21,057 bases of DNA from Methanofastidiosum sp964630765 (GTDB taxonomy: Archaea; Methanobacteriota_B; Thermococci; Methanofastidiosales; Methanofastidiosaceae): contig CAZVXE010000020.1 in NCBI GenBank assembly GCA_964630765.1, forward strand, positions 1 to 21,057, read 5' to 3'. Positions 1 through 7,580 of the stretch are shown one piece after another. Within the stretch, counting starts at the first letter, position 1. The number at the start of each line of letters is the position of its first letter. The notes under the pieces were generated by a model that saw nothing but the letters and a program-made list of their open reading frames with translations, was not told where the DNA came from and did not search any database. A program made the translations under genes and the position numbers.

Positions 1-11
1 TTTTTGATTAT

Positions 12-608
12 ATGCCAAAGAAGGGCAGTTACAAGAGCATGTCATGTTTCTTTGACGGCATTACAGGAGAGCTTGTCATCTGGGACGGGAAGATTTCAAG
101 GACGGTAGGATTTACAGAAATTTACAAACTTAAACCTGATGAGAAATGGTTTTTAGATTACCTTATTGACAGGGAGAATCCGACAATTTCTGAAATAAAA
201 AAAGAAACAGGGCTCACTCCCAGAAAGACCCATTCTTTGATATTGGCTCTTGAAGCAAAAGGGCTTTTAGAGTATAAGCAGGACGGCAGCAATCTAAGTG
301 TCAAACCAAAGATTAAATTTAAATTAGTCAAGGGATTTGAGGATAAAAAACTTAAAAAACTGGATGTTTCTCTTAAGAGCAAGGAGATAACAGGCAGGGT
401 AATTGAATCGCTTATTTCAAAAAATGACGTGTCTAGGGGAATTGAAATACTCGGGAACGCCAAGATCTGGAGAACTGAGGAAGTTTATCTCCCCTACTGG
501 CTTGTTGTATACAGAAATTCAAAAGGCAGGGAAAGGCGAGAAGTCTTTGATGCATTCAAAGGTAAGAAGGAGGAGCATATTAGGGACATCGTATTAATGA
601 GGGTATGA
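12..608 (+). CDS. Winged-helix domain protein, possibly 5'-truncated by the window
   Basis: I do not recognise this protein with certainty. Residues ~42-88 look like a winged helix-turn-helix (ending in a K-G-L-L-E-Y wing), so DNA or protein binding is plausible. The N-terminal ~40 residues read like a small beta domain (FFDGITGELVIWDG). The C-terminal ~50 residues contain EVYLPYWLVVY followed by a charged turn and REVFDAFKG, which resembles beta-domains at the C-terminus of larger archaeal proteins such as HerA/DUF87-type ATPases (weak inference). The frame stays open from base 3 to the ATG at 12 and no Shine-Dalgarno is visible. The ATG may therefore be internal, with the true start upstream of the window. 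Its stop lies beside the start of the Mmp3 gene, so the two are probably cotranscribed. Confidence 0.6.
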   Translation: MPKKGSYKSMSCFFDGITGELVIWDGKISRTVGFTEIYKLKPDEKWFLDYLIDRENPTISEIKKETGLTPRKTHSLILALEAKGLLEYKQDGSNLSVKPKIKFKLVKGFEDKKLKKLDVSLKSKEITGRVIESLISKNDVSRGIEILGNAKIWRTEEVYLPYWLVVYRNSKGRERREVFDAFKGKKEEHIRDIVLMRV

Positions 609-610
609 TC

Positions 611-2128
611 ATGCAGATTGAAATCGATGGCAATAAGATTGAGGCAAAGGACGGGGCCGCATTAAAGGAAATTTTTTCTGATAATAATATCTCTTATCTA
701 AAAGGGACTGCAATTGGCGTAATAAAGAAGGAAAAAGAGACATCCTCATACCTTGACGAGTTTCTCGTTAAAACTACTAAAGGCTCGTTTGTCATTAAAA
801 TCAAAGACACCGAAGAGGGAAGGCTATTTAAGGAAATATCAAAACAGTTTGAGAAAAAGAGTGTTAGATGGAAGACTTCAACACTTATCGCGATAGGCTC
901 AGTCCCTACAGATTTAAAACCCACAAAGGAGGAGCAGACATACTCTCCCTGGGACATTTTTTTCACTCTCGCTGGATTTGATAATAACACCACATATATT
1001 GTCCTTTCTAAAAAGATACAGAAAGGAAACTATGGGACTAAGAATACTCTTGGGAAAATTACTCAAGGGAGGCATGTCATATCTCTTATAGAAGAGGAAG
1101 ATGAGATAATCTCAATTGACCCAGTTGAAGTTTTCACCGTTGAGAAAGACTTTGAGACCACAACTGACCTCTCATATAAGCCAAAGAAAGATGAAAGAAT
1201 ATTTACCCATATCAAAATTAAACTTCATGATAATACCCCAATGGCCATGGAGCACATATTTTCACTTACCAAAGATGGCCAAATAACTGTTGATGATGTA
1301 AATGAGTCCTATGTAGCTTCACAGAGTTTGATAGGTTTTGATGTAATAAACGAAAATTCCAATCTAAGAAAAAGGAATTCTGTTTCAGTAAGAACTGAAG
1401 GCAAGGACACAGGTGCAGTCTACATATACAAAAAGGAAAGAATTACAACACCAAATCACTCCGTTGCCGGCATGATTGTTTTGGGCTCAGAATTAATTGA
1501 GATGTTAAAAAAAGGAGACAAAATTGCAGTTAAGACTCTGCCCCTTAGTCTATCCCTACTTGGACTTACCCAGAAAGAAGCCGAAGGAAAGCTTAAGGCA
1601 GAGGGCATCAAACAGGAAAGGACTGGCGATACATCTGACGAGGCTTTTATAGTTGAGCAGGAGCCCCCATATACATCCGAAGTCATAAAAAACAAATCAG
1701 CAAAAACTTTAGGCATCGATAGAAATAATATCATTGAAATTGAGCTGTACGAAGATGTGGCCCCAAACACCGTGAAATACTTCAGGAAGATCACAGGTCT
1801 TGTCAACAAACCAATTGGTAAGCTCGATATTCAGTTTGCACATCCCACTGTCTCTCTTGTCGCTTTTGAAGGGGGCAGTGTTGAGGCTGGTGGATTGACC
1901 CCTGAAAATACGCCTATTGATGCGTCAAAGAGAGGGGATGTTGGTGTCACAAACATGTCAAGACAGCACAAGGGCCTCATAGGGGTCAGATTGAAAGAGG
2001 ATAAGGCATATGGGCCTACTGGCGAAGAGTTTGACGGCACAAATATCGTAGGTAAAATTGACCTCGATAAAGTGAAGATTGATTTCAATAATGAAAAATC
2101 AATTTACATAAAGGAAATCAGGAAATGA
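611..2128 (+). CDS. mmp3: Methanogenesis marker protein 3 (UPF0288 family)
   Basis: The 505-residue length and overall sequence match the UPF0288 / methanogenesis marker 3 family, found almost only in organisms with methyl-coenzyme M reductase. From general knowledge, Mmp3 copurifies with McrC, Mmp7 and Mmp17 in the ATP-dependent Mcr activation complex, so a role in reductive activation of the Ni cofactor is likely. The N-terminus (MQIEIDGNKIEAKDGAALKE) reads like a ubiquitin/TGS-like beta-grasp. Residues ~313-353 (LGLTQKEAEGKL ... VEQEPP) resemble a PASTA-like unit. Residues ~375-395 (IEIELYEDVAPNTVKYF) resemble the first strand and helix of a cyclophilin fold. I chose ATG 611 because GAGGG at 599-603 sits 7 nt upstream. 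ATG 605, overlapping the previous stop, is the alternative. Confidence 0.85.
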   Translation: MQIEIDGNKIEAKDGAALKEIFSDNNISYLKGTAIGVIKKEKETSSYLDEFLVKTTKGSFVIKIKDTEEGRLFKEISKQFEKKSVRWKTSTLIAIGSVPTDLKPTKEEQTYSPWDIFFTLAGFDNNTTYIVLSKKIQKGNYGTKNTLGKITQGRHVISLIEEEDEIISIDPVEVFTVEKDFETTTDLSYKPKKDERIFTHIKIKLHDNTPMAMEHIFSLTKDGQITVDDVNESYVASQSLIGFDVINENSNLRKRNSVSVRTEGKDTGAVYIYKKERITTPNHSVAGMIVLGSELIEMLKKGDKIAVKTLPLSLSLLGLTQKEAEGKLKAEGIKQERTGDTSDEAFIVEQEPPYTSEVIKNKSAKTLGIDRNNIIEIELYEDVAPNTVKYFRKITGLVNKPIGKLDIQFAHPTVSLVAFEGGSVEAGGLTPENTPIDASKRGDVGVTNMSRQHKGLIGVRLKEDKAYGPTGEEFDGTNIVGKIDLDKVKIDFNNEKSIYIKEIRK

Positions 2129-2144
2129 CGTTTCTTGTCGATAT

Positions 2145-2169
2145 AATATTTCACTAATACCGAAATATT
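2145..2169. repeat. Inverted repeat at the mevalonate operon promoter
   Basis: AATATTTC (2145-2152) and GAAATATT (2162-2169) are perfect 8-bp inverted arms separated by 9 bp. The right arm overlaps the BRE/TATA region of the putative promoter of the HMG-CoA synthase operon. It could be an operator or the trailing hairpin of the mmp3 transcript. It is AT-rich, so chance cannot be excluded. Confidence 0.35.
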
Positions 2170-2181
2170 TATATATATTTT
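2161..2181 (+). promoter_or_regulatory. Archaeal promoter (BRE/TATA) for the mevalonate operon
   Basis: A CGAAA element (2161-2165, BRE-like) followed by TTATATATA (2169-2178) lies in the 129-bp gap before the HMG-CoA synthase gene. This predicts initiation near 2200 and a leader of ~55 nt. A second TATA-like GATTATATCT at ~2207-2216 would give a shorter leader. Confidence 0.5.
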
Positions 2182-2257
2182 ATTTTCCATCTATTACATC
2201 GTACCGATTATATCTCTTTTATCTGTAGTAAGTCGTCTTTGTTAGAGGAGGAAGTAA

Positions 2258-3301
2258 ATGAAGCCTAGTAAATCTGTAGGTATTATAGGCTATGGTGCTT
2301 ATGTCCCAAAATACAGGATACAGAACACGGAAATTGCAAGAGTATGGGGAAATGACCCAAATCTTGTACCAATTAGAGAAAAGTCAGTGCCAGGTGCAGA
2401 CGAGGACTCTGTCACAATAGCCATTGAAATAGCCAGAAACGCCCTATTAAGGGCAGGCATAGATCCAAAAGACTTGAGAGCAGTTTGGGTTGGCACAGAA
2501 TCCAAACCTTATGCTGTAAAACCGACTTCTACAATAGTAGCAGAAGCTATTGCAGCCACGCCGTTTGTCAATGCTGCAGACTGGGAGTTTGCATGTAAAG
2601 CGGGAAGTGAAACAGTCCAGGCATGCATAGCATATGTGGGCTCCGGCATGGCAAAATATGCCCTTGGCATAGGTGTCGATACGGCCCAAGGGGCGCCAAG
2701 TGATGCTCTTGAATATACAGCCGCCGCAGGTGGAGCTGGATACATTATAGGAAGTGCTAAAGAAAGCTTAGCTGTTATTGAAGGTTCACTATCTTATGTT
2801 ACCGATACCCCCGACTTTTGGAGGAGGCAGCATGAGCATTATCCAAAACATGGGAATAGGTTTACAGGAGAACCTTCATACTTCAAGCATGTTGTCAGCA
2901 GCTCAAAGGCGCTTATGGAGGAGCTTGGAACAAAACCAGACGATTACAATTATGTTATATTCCACCAGCCAAACAGAAAGTTCCCGCTGGAAGCTGCAAA
3001 GATACTTGGATTCCCAAAGGAAAAAGTCATTGATGGTCTAGTTTCACCTTATATTGGTAATACATATGCTGGCTCTGCACTATTGGGGCTTGCCGCAGTT
3101 CTTGACAAGGCAAAGGCTGGGGATAAGATATTCTGCACATCTTATGGGTCTGGCGCAGGGAGCGATTCATTTTCACTTGAAGTAACGGACAAACTTGCTG
3201 ATAGGAAGGTAAAAGCTCCTTCAGTCAAATCCTATATCGAAAGAAGAGAAGAGATCGACTATGCACGTTATGCAAGGTATAGAAAGAAGATAAGGATGTG
3301 A
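2258..3301 (+). CDS. Hydroxymethylglutaryl-CoA synthase (archaeal type)
   Basis: Condenses acetyl-CoA with acetoacetyl-CoA to HMG-CoA in the cytoplasmic mevalonate route to archaeal isoprenoid lipids. The 347-residue length is normal for archaeal HMGS. The catalytic triad is visible: Glu81 in GTES, Cys113 in WEFACKAGSE and His236 in VIFHQPN, with GNTYAGSALLGLAAVLD near the C-terminus. Translation starts at ATG 2258 with AGGAGG (2246-2251) 6 nt upstream, one of the strongest Shine-Dalgarno sites in the window. The gene is followed after 4 nt by thiolase and then DUF35. In methanogenic archaea these three proteins are known to form a complex that channels acetoacetyl-CoA, so this HMGS is expected to act inside that assembly. 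All key residues are intact. Confidence 0.95.
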   Translation: MKPSKSVGIIGYGAYVPKYRIQNTEIARVWGNDPNLVPIREKSVPGADEDSVTIAIEIARNALLRAGIDPKDLRAVWVGTESKPYAVKPTSTIVAEAIAATPFVNAADWEFACKAGSETVQACIAYVGSGMAKYALGIGVDTAQGAPSDALEYTAAAGGAGYIIGSAKESLAVIEGSLSYVTDTPDFWRRQHEHYPKHGNRFTGEPSYFKHVVSSSKALMEELGTKPDDYNYVIFHQPNRKFPLEAAKILGFPKEKVIDGLVSPYIGNTYAGSALLGLAAVLDKAKAGDKIFCTSYGSGAGSDSFSLEVTDKLADRKVKAPSVKSYIERREEIDYARYARYRKKIRM

Positions 3302-3305
3302 ACAA

Positions 3306-4454
3306 ATGGACGATAATGTTGCCGTAATTGGAGTTGGACTAGGAAAGGTTGGAGAGCACTGGGAAAAATCATTGAGGGACCTTGCAATAGAGTCTATATG
3401 GATGGCATTTGAGGACAGCGGTATAGACAAAGTTGATGCGCTTTATGTTGGGAATATGTCCTCTGGGCCGTTTGTAGAACAGGAGCACATTGGTGCATTG
3501 ATAGCAGATTTTGCCGGACTTGGCCCGATACCTGCAGTTAAAGTTGAGGCGGCATGCGGGTCAGGAGGCGCCGCTTTTATTGAAGGGTATATGGGCGTAA
3601 AGTCAGGGATGTATGATTATGTTCTTGTCACAGGTGTAGAAAAGATGACAGATGTACTCCCATCAAAAACTACCTCAATTCTTGCAAATGCATCAGACAG
3701 GGATTATGAGGCATTTCATGGTGTTTCGTTTGTAGCCCTAAACGCCCTTGTTATGAGGCGTTACATGCACGAGTTTAATGTAAAAAGGGAAGACCTTTCA
3801 ATATTCCCCGTCATATCTCACAAAAATGCACCTTTCAGTAAACATGCCATGTACAGAAAAGAAATTTCACTTGAGGCCGTAATGAATTCCCCAATAATAG
3901 CCGACCCACTTTCTCTTATGGATTGCGCCCCAATTTGTGATGGCGCAGCATCTGTAATTCTCTGCTCTGAGAAAAAAGCCAGAGAGTTTACTGATACCCC
4001 AATTATCGTATCTGGCGTTGGCCTTGCAACTGACACTTTAGGTGTGCATGACAGAAAGCACATGACCACTCTTTCTGCAGCAGTTGAGGCCAGTAAGAAA
4101 GCCTACAAGATGGCAGGCGTCACTCCAAAGGATATTGATATAGCTGAAATTCACGATGCGTTTTCTATAATGAGCGCCCTCTCCATAGAAGATATGGGAT
4201 TTGCAAAGAAAGGCCAGGGTACAAAGATGGCGTTAGAAGGTCAGCATTATATTGGGGGAGACCTCCCGATAAATCTTTACGGCGGTCTTAAGGCAAGAGG
4301 GCATCCTGTTGGTGCAACAGGTGTATACCAGATAGGGGAGCTTGTTTATAGCCTTAGGGGAGATGGCCGAGTTGATGCTGAAAGAGGATTGGCTGAAAAT
4401 ATAGGTGGCAGCGGGGCAACAATATCAGTATGTGTTCTTGAGAGGGGTGATTAG
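3306..4454 (+). CDS. Acetyl-CoA C-acetyltransferase (archaeal acetoacetyl-CoA thiolase)
   Basis: Condenses two acetyl-CoA to acetoacetyl-CoA, the first and thermodynamically uphill mevalonate step. At 382 residues it fits the SCP2/thiolase-like archaeal family. The nucleophilic Cys84 lies in EAACGSGGAA. His283 (EIHDAFS) and His333 (ARGHPVGATG) match the conserved catalytic loops. The second active-site cysteine of classical biosynthetic thiolases (CxGGG near the C-terminus) is absent: the loop reads ENIGGSG. This is usual for the archaeal and SCP2 branch. The gene begins 4 nt after HMGS and ends within the Shine-Dalgarno region of the DUF35 gene, as expected for an obligate complex in which HMGS pulls the unfavourable thiolase reaction forward. 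Confidence 0.93.
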   Translation: MDDNVAVIGVGLGKVGEHWEKSLRDLAIESIWMAFEDSGIDKVDALYVGNMSSGPFVEQEHIGALIADFAGLGPIPAVKVEAACGSGGAAFIEGYMGVKSGMYDYVLVTGVEKMTDVLPSKTTSILANASDRDYEAFHGVSFVALNALVMRRYMHEFNVKREDLSIFPVISHKNAPFSKHAMYRKEISLEAVMNSPIIADPLSLMDCAPICDGAASVILCSEKKAREFTDTPIIVSGVGLATDTLGVHDRKHMTTLSAAVEASKKAYKMAGVTPKDIDIAEIHDAFSIMSALSIEDMGFAKKGQGTKMALEGQHYIGGDLPINLYGGLKARGHPVGATGVYQIGELVYSLRGDGRVDAERGLAENIGGSGATISVCVLERGD

Positions 4455-4455
4455 G

Positions 4456-4863
4456 ATGGATGTACCAAGGCACTGGAGAGAACAAGTTAGGAGATATAGG
4501 CTTGTAGGTTCAAAGTGTAAGGATTGTGAGAAACTATCATTTCCATATAGAACAGTATGCCCTAAATGCCGGAGCAGAAATTATGAGGATTACCAGCTCA
4601 TCGGAAGAGGTAAGATACTATCTTTCACAAATATCAACAGCCCCCCAAAGGAGCACAAGTATAATCTTCCATTTGCAGTAGCTCTGATAGAGCTTATGGA
4701 AGGGCCGGTAATAACCGCCCAGATAACTGATGCCAGGGCAGAAGAGCTTGAGATTGGCATGGAAGTCGAAATGGTCACAAGGAAGATAATGGAATACAAC
4801 GACGATGGCATAATATGCTATGGGTATAAATTCAGGCCAATCGTTGAATATGCCCATCCATGA
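4456..4863 (+). CDS. DUF35 Zn-ribbon/OB-fold scaffold protein of the thiolase-HMGS complex
   Basis: A 135-residue protein with an N-terminal rubredoxin-like zinc ribbon (Cys21, Cys24, Cys35, Cys38) followed by an OB-fold (LIGRGKILSFTNI ... PFAVALIELMEGP ... GMEVEMVTRK). In the characterised methanogen complex this protein sits between thiolase and HMG-CoA synthase and forms a shared CoA-binding site for channelling. The gene order here (HMGS, thiolase, DUF35) is the canonical one. I chose ATG 4456 because GAGGGGTGAT (4442-4451) is well placed for it. An upstream GTG at 4447 is possible but lies inside the Shine-Dalgarno site. Assignment as the complex partner rests on context plus domain architecture. 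Confidence 0.92.
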   Translation: MDVPRHWREQVRRYRLVGSKCKDCEKLSFPYRTVCPKCRSRNYEDYQLIGRGKILSFTNINSPPKEHKYNLPFAVALIELMEGPVITAQITDARAEELEIGMEVEMVTRKIMEYNDDGIICYGYKFRPIVEYAHP

Positions 4864-4872
4864 GAGGATCAG

Positions 4873-6090
4873 ATGGAAAAAGAAGAGATTTTGAACAAGG
4901 TAATTAATGGCGAGATAAAGATATACCAGATCGAAAGTTACACAAAAACTCCAGCAGAAGCTGTTGAAATAAGAAGAGATGCAATCCAAAAAATAAAAAA
5001 TGTAACTCTGGATTACATCGGCAGATACGCTCTCAATCCAGACAATCTTTTTGGCAAGAACATTGAAAACATGATCGGTGCTGTTCAGGTGCCGATGGGG
5101 GTTATCGGGCCTTTAATGGTCAACGGTAATTACGCAAAAGGTGAGTTTTATGTCCCCATGGCAACATCAGAAGGGGCGCTTCTCGCAAGCACTAACAGAG
5201 GGGCTTCTGTCATTACTTCATCTGGTGGGGCCGTAACAACAATATTCAGAAACGGCATGACAAGAGCACCAGTCCTTAAGTTAAACTCTTCCAGAGACTT
5301 TTACAAGATAACTGAGTTCATTAGTAAGAACTTTGATAAAATTAAAAAAGAAGCTGAAAAAGACTCACGATTCCGAAAACTTGAGAAGATTGTTCCTTAC
5401 CTTGTGGGAAGGAATCTATTTTTAAGATTTGTATACGATACAGGGGATTCTATGGGGATGAACGGTGTTACAATTGGAACAGATGCTGCATTGAAACTGA
5501 TTGAAGATAACTTCCCTGAGGCAAACTGCGTTTCACTCTCAGGAAATCTTTGCACTGATAAAAAATCTTCGGCGATAAATCTAATCGAGGGGAGAGGCAA
5601 AAGCATTACCGCTGAAGTCGTGATACCCCATAAGATAATCCAGACTAAACTCAAGACAGACACAACTACCTTAATTGATGTAAACTATAGGAAGAATCTC
5701 CTTGGGTCAGCTCAAGCAGGGTCCTATGGATTCAATGCTCATTTTGCAAATATTGTCGCTGCAATCTTTCTTGCTACCGGCCAAGACATTGCCCAGGTAG
5801 TTGAAGGGAGCCAGGGATTTACAACAGTTGAAGAGGATAAAAACGGGGTATACTTTGCCGTTACACTCCCTTCTCTTGAAGTTGCAACTGTTGGTGGCGG
5901 GACTAAAATCGAGACACAAAAAGAAGCGCTTGATCTACTCGGAATTTCAGGTGGCGGGAAAAATAGCGGTGACAACTCCAAGGCATTTTCAGAGATATGT
6001 GCCGCAACAGTTTTAGCTGGTGAGATATCCCTCATTGGAGCACTTTCAGCAAGGCATCTTGCAAAGGCGCATATAGAATATGGGCGATAA
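4873..6090 (+). CDS. hmgA: HMG-CoA reductase, class I (NADPH)
   Basis: Reduces HMG-CoA to mevalonate, the committed step of archaeal isoprenoid lipid synthesis. The 405-residue soluble enzyme carries the class I signatures: IGAVQVPMGVIGP, catalytic Glu100 in ATSEGALLAS, DSMGMNG (192-198), the catalytic lysine in the CTDKKSSAIN loop (230/231), Asp305 in ATGQDIAQ, the glycine-rich VATVGGGT cofactor loop and His400 in LAKAHIEYGR. No membrane segment is present, as normal in archaea. The start is 10 nt after the DUF35 stop with GAGG at 4864-4867. Its presence as fourth gene completes acetyl-CoA to mevalonate in one transcript; in many archaea hmgA lies elsewhere. Confidence 0.96.
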   Translation: MEKEEILNKVINGEIKIYQIESYTKTPAEAVEIRRDAIQKIKNVTLDYIGRYALNPDNLFGKNIENMIGAVQVPMGVIGPLMVNGNYAKGEFYVPMATSEGALLASTNRGASVITSSGGAVTTIFRNGMTRAPVLKLNSSRDFYKITEFISKNFDKIKKEAEKDSRFRKLEKIVPYLVGRNLFLRFVYDTGDSMGMNGVTIGTDAALKLIEDNFPEANCVSLSGNLCTDKKSSAINLIEGRGKSITAEVVIPHKIIQTKLKTDTTTLIDVNYRKNLLGSAQAGSYGFNAHFANIVAAIFLATGQDIAQVVEGSQGFTTVEEDKNGVYFAVTLPSLEVATVGGGTKIETQKEALDLLGISGGGKNSGDNSKAFSEICAATVLAGEISLIGALSARHLAKAHIEYGR

Positions 6091-6208
6091 AAACATTGTT
6101 TATTGGACAAATGTCCTATTATTTTTATTTCTTAAGTTGAAATAATCATTTAATGATAAACTTTATAAAAGATTTGAATTTCTTTTCTACATTATTACGG
6201 TGATCCTT
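6091..6208. promoter_or_regulatory. Intergenic region: hmgA 3' end and kor promoter
   Basis: Downstream of hmgA there is a short hairpin GGACA-AA-TGTCC (6104-6115) followed by a T-rich stretch around 6117-6131, a possible archaeal terminator. A 13-bp palindrome ATCATT-T-AATGAT (6145-6157) lies immediately upstream of the TATA-like CTTTATAAAA (6161-6170), where an operator would sit. Initiation is predicted near 6193, giving a very short korD leader. Confidence 0.45.
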
Positions 6209-6418
6209 TTGATTCATATTAATACAAACTATTGCAAGGGATGTCTTTTGTGTATGGAATACTGTCCAAAAAAAGTTTATGTAAAGTCTGAAAAACTAAG
6301 TAAAAAAGGAGTATTTCCTCCAGAAGTAAAGTACCCTGAAAATTGTATCAAATGCCACTTGTGTGAATTGATGTGTCCTGACTTTGCAATTATTGTGGAG
6401 GATAAAGATGACAAATGA
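6209..6418 (+). CDS. korD: 2-oxoacid:ferredoxin oxidoreductase, delta (ferredoxin) subunit
   Basis: A small polyferredoxin subunit with two [4Fe-4S] motifs: CKGCLLCMEYCP at the N-terminus and CIKCHLCELMCP near the C-terminus. It relays electrons from the thiamine-dependent catalytic subunits to external ferredoxin. Length is ~70 residues, typical of KorD/PorD. I favour TTG 6209: GGTGATC (6199-6205) matches the archaeal anti-Shine-Dalgarno and is positioned for it. The GTG at 6200 lies within that site and would add three residues. The gene overlaps the start of korA, indicating translational coupling. The kor operon appears to have its own TATA promoter separate from hmgA. Confidence 0.9.
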   Translation: MIHINTNYCKGCLLCMEYCPKKVYVKSEKLSKKGVFPPEVKYPENCIKCHLCELMCPDFAIIVEDKDDK

Positions 6419-7580
6419 CGTTATTAGGCTTCTAGGTAAAAAAAATCTTTTCATACAGGGCGATGATGCCGTTGTTTATGGTGCATTAATTGCAGACTGC
6501 AGATTCTTTGCAGGCTACCCCATCACACCGGCCACTGAAGTTGCCGAGGGCATGGCATTGTGGATGCCAAGACTTGGTGGCGTTTATGTCCAGATGGAGG
6601 ATGAGATAGCAAGTATAGCTGCCGTCATCGGGGCATCATGCACGGGGGTAAAGTCAATGACCGCAACAAGCGGCCCTGGATTCTCACTGATGCAGGAGTG
6701 CATTGGCTACTCGTGCATGGCAGAAATACCCTGTGTCATCGTAAATGTTCAGAGAGGTGGCCCAAGTACAGGCCAGCCCACAGAAGCAGCCCAGGGTGAT
6801 GTAATGCAGGCAATGTGGGGCACACATGGTGACCACCAGATAATTGCTCTTGCACCAAAATCAGTCCAGGAAACACTTGACCTAACTATTGAAGCATTTA
6901 ATCTATCTGAAGATTATAGGGTTCCAGTCATTCTTCTATTGGACGCTGAAATAGGGCATATGAGAGAAAAAGTAGTCTTACCCGAAGTTGTAAATGTCAA
7001 GGTTGAGGAGAGGGTTCCCGCTACAATAGGGCCTGATAAATATAGGCCATACAGAACTGGATTCACAAGAACTTCAAAAGTCCCTGAATTCGCACCGTTT
7101 GGTTCAGGTTATAGGACATATGTCACAGGGTTAACGCACGACAAGAGAGGTTTCCCTGTTACGACATCTGCTGAAGTGCACGAGGAACTTGTCAGAAGGT
7201 TAGTTGAGAAAGTTCAGGATGACATGGATATTATATGGTATCATGAAGATTCATTCCTTGAAGATGCGGAAATTATTGTTGTCTCCTATGGTACAACTGC
7301 AAGGCCTGCGGTCAGCGCTGTTAAAATGGCCAGAAAGAATGGTATAAAGGTAGGCCATATTAGACTTATCACAATTTGGCCCTTCCACTACGAGAAGATG
7401 AAGGGACTTTTAAAAAATGCCCACACAGTTATTGTCCCAGAGATGAATCTTGGGCAGATGGTTCACCCCATAAGAGAAGCTGTCGGCAAGAACACAAAAG
7501 TTATTTCTGCACCAAAGATTGGTGGTGCAATCCATACACCTTACGATATCTTGAAATTTATAGAGGGGGATAAAAATTGA
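6408..7580 (+). CDS. korA: 2-oxoglutarate:ferredoxin oxidoreductase, alpha subunit
   Basis: Alpha subunit (390 residues) of an anaerobic 2-oxoacid:ferredoxin oxidoreductase, which interconverts 2-oxoglutarate + CoA with succinyl-CoA + CO2 + reduced ferredoxin. In methanogens it typically runs in the reductive direction to make 2-oxoglutarate for glutamate. Family hallmarks are GYPITPATE (36-44), VQMEDEIASIAAVIGASCTG, TATSGPGFSLM and QRGGPSTGQPTEAAQGD. A C-terminal transketolase-like domain follows (IIVVSYGTTARPA). I chose ATG 6408 because GGAGG (6397-6401) lies 6 nt upstream; an ATG at 6384 has no such site. The substrate is inferred from KorDABC order and alpha sequence; 2-oxoisovalerate or another 2-oxoacid is not excluded. 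Confidence 0.88.
   Translation: MTNDVIRLLGKKNLFIQGDDAVVYGALIADCRFFAGYPITPATEVAEGMALWMPRLGGVYVQMEDEIASIAAVIGASCTGVKSMTATSGPGFSLMQECIGYSCMAEIPCVIVNVQRGGPSTGQPTEAAQGDVMQAMWGTHGDHQIIALAPKSVQETLDLTIEAFNLSEDYRVPVILLLDAEIGHMREKVVLPEVVNVKVEERVPATIGPDKYRPYRTGFTRTSKVPEFAPFGSGYRTYVTGLTHDKRGFPVTTSAEVHEELVRRLVEKVQDDMDIIWYHEDSFLEDAEIIVVSYGTTARPAVSAVKMARKNGIKVGHIRLITIWPFHYEKMKGLLKNAHTVIVPEMNLGQMVHPIREAVGKNTKVISAPKIGGAIHTPYDILKFIEGDKN

Noticed and set aside
2182..2257. Riboswitch or structured leader before HMG-CoA synthase
   Set aside because: The ~55-nt leader shows no extended complementary arms or known riboswitch core; nothing supports it beyond its length.
4360..4420. Damaged thiolase because the C-terminal catalytic Cys is missing
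   Set aside because: The ENIGGSG loop is normal for archaeal/SCP2-type thiolases; the nucleophilic Cys84 and both His residues are present and the frame is intact.
4618..4989. Open frame on the - strand across the DUF35/hmgA junction
   Set aside because: Antisense to two well-supported genes; the aromatic-rich translation is an artefact of the opposite strand.
5739..6110. Open frame on the - strand opposite hmgA
   Set aside because: The + strand carries intact HMG-CoA reductase motifs through this region; the antisense product has no family features.
6104..6115. GGACA-AA-TGTCC as an intrinsic hairpin terminator
   Set aside because: Five-bp arms with a 2-nt loop cannot close well, and archaeal termination usually relies on oligo-T only. 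Kept only as part of the intergenic description.
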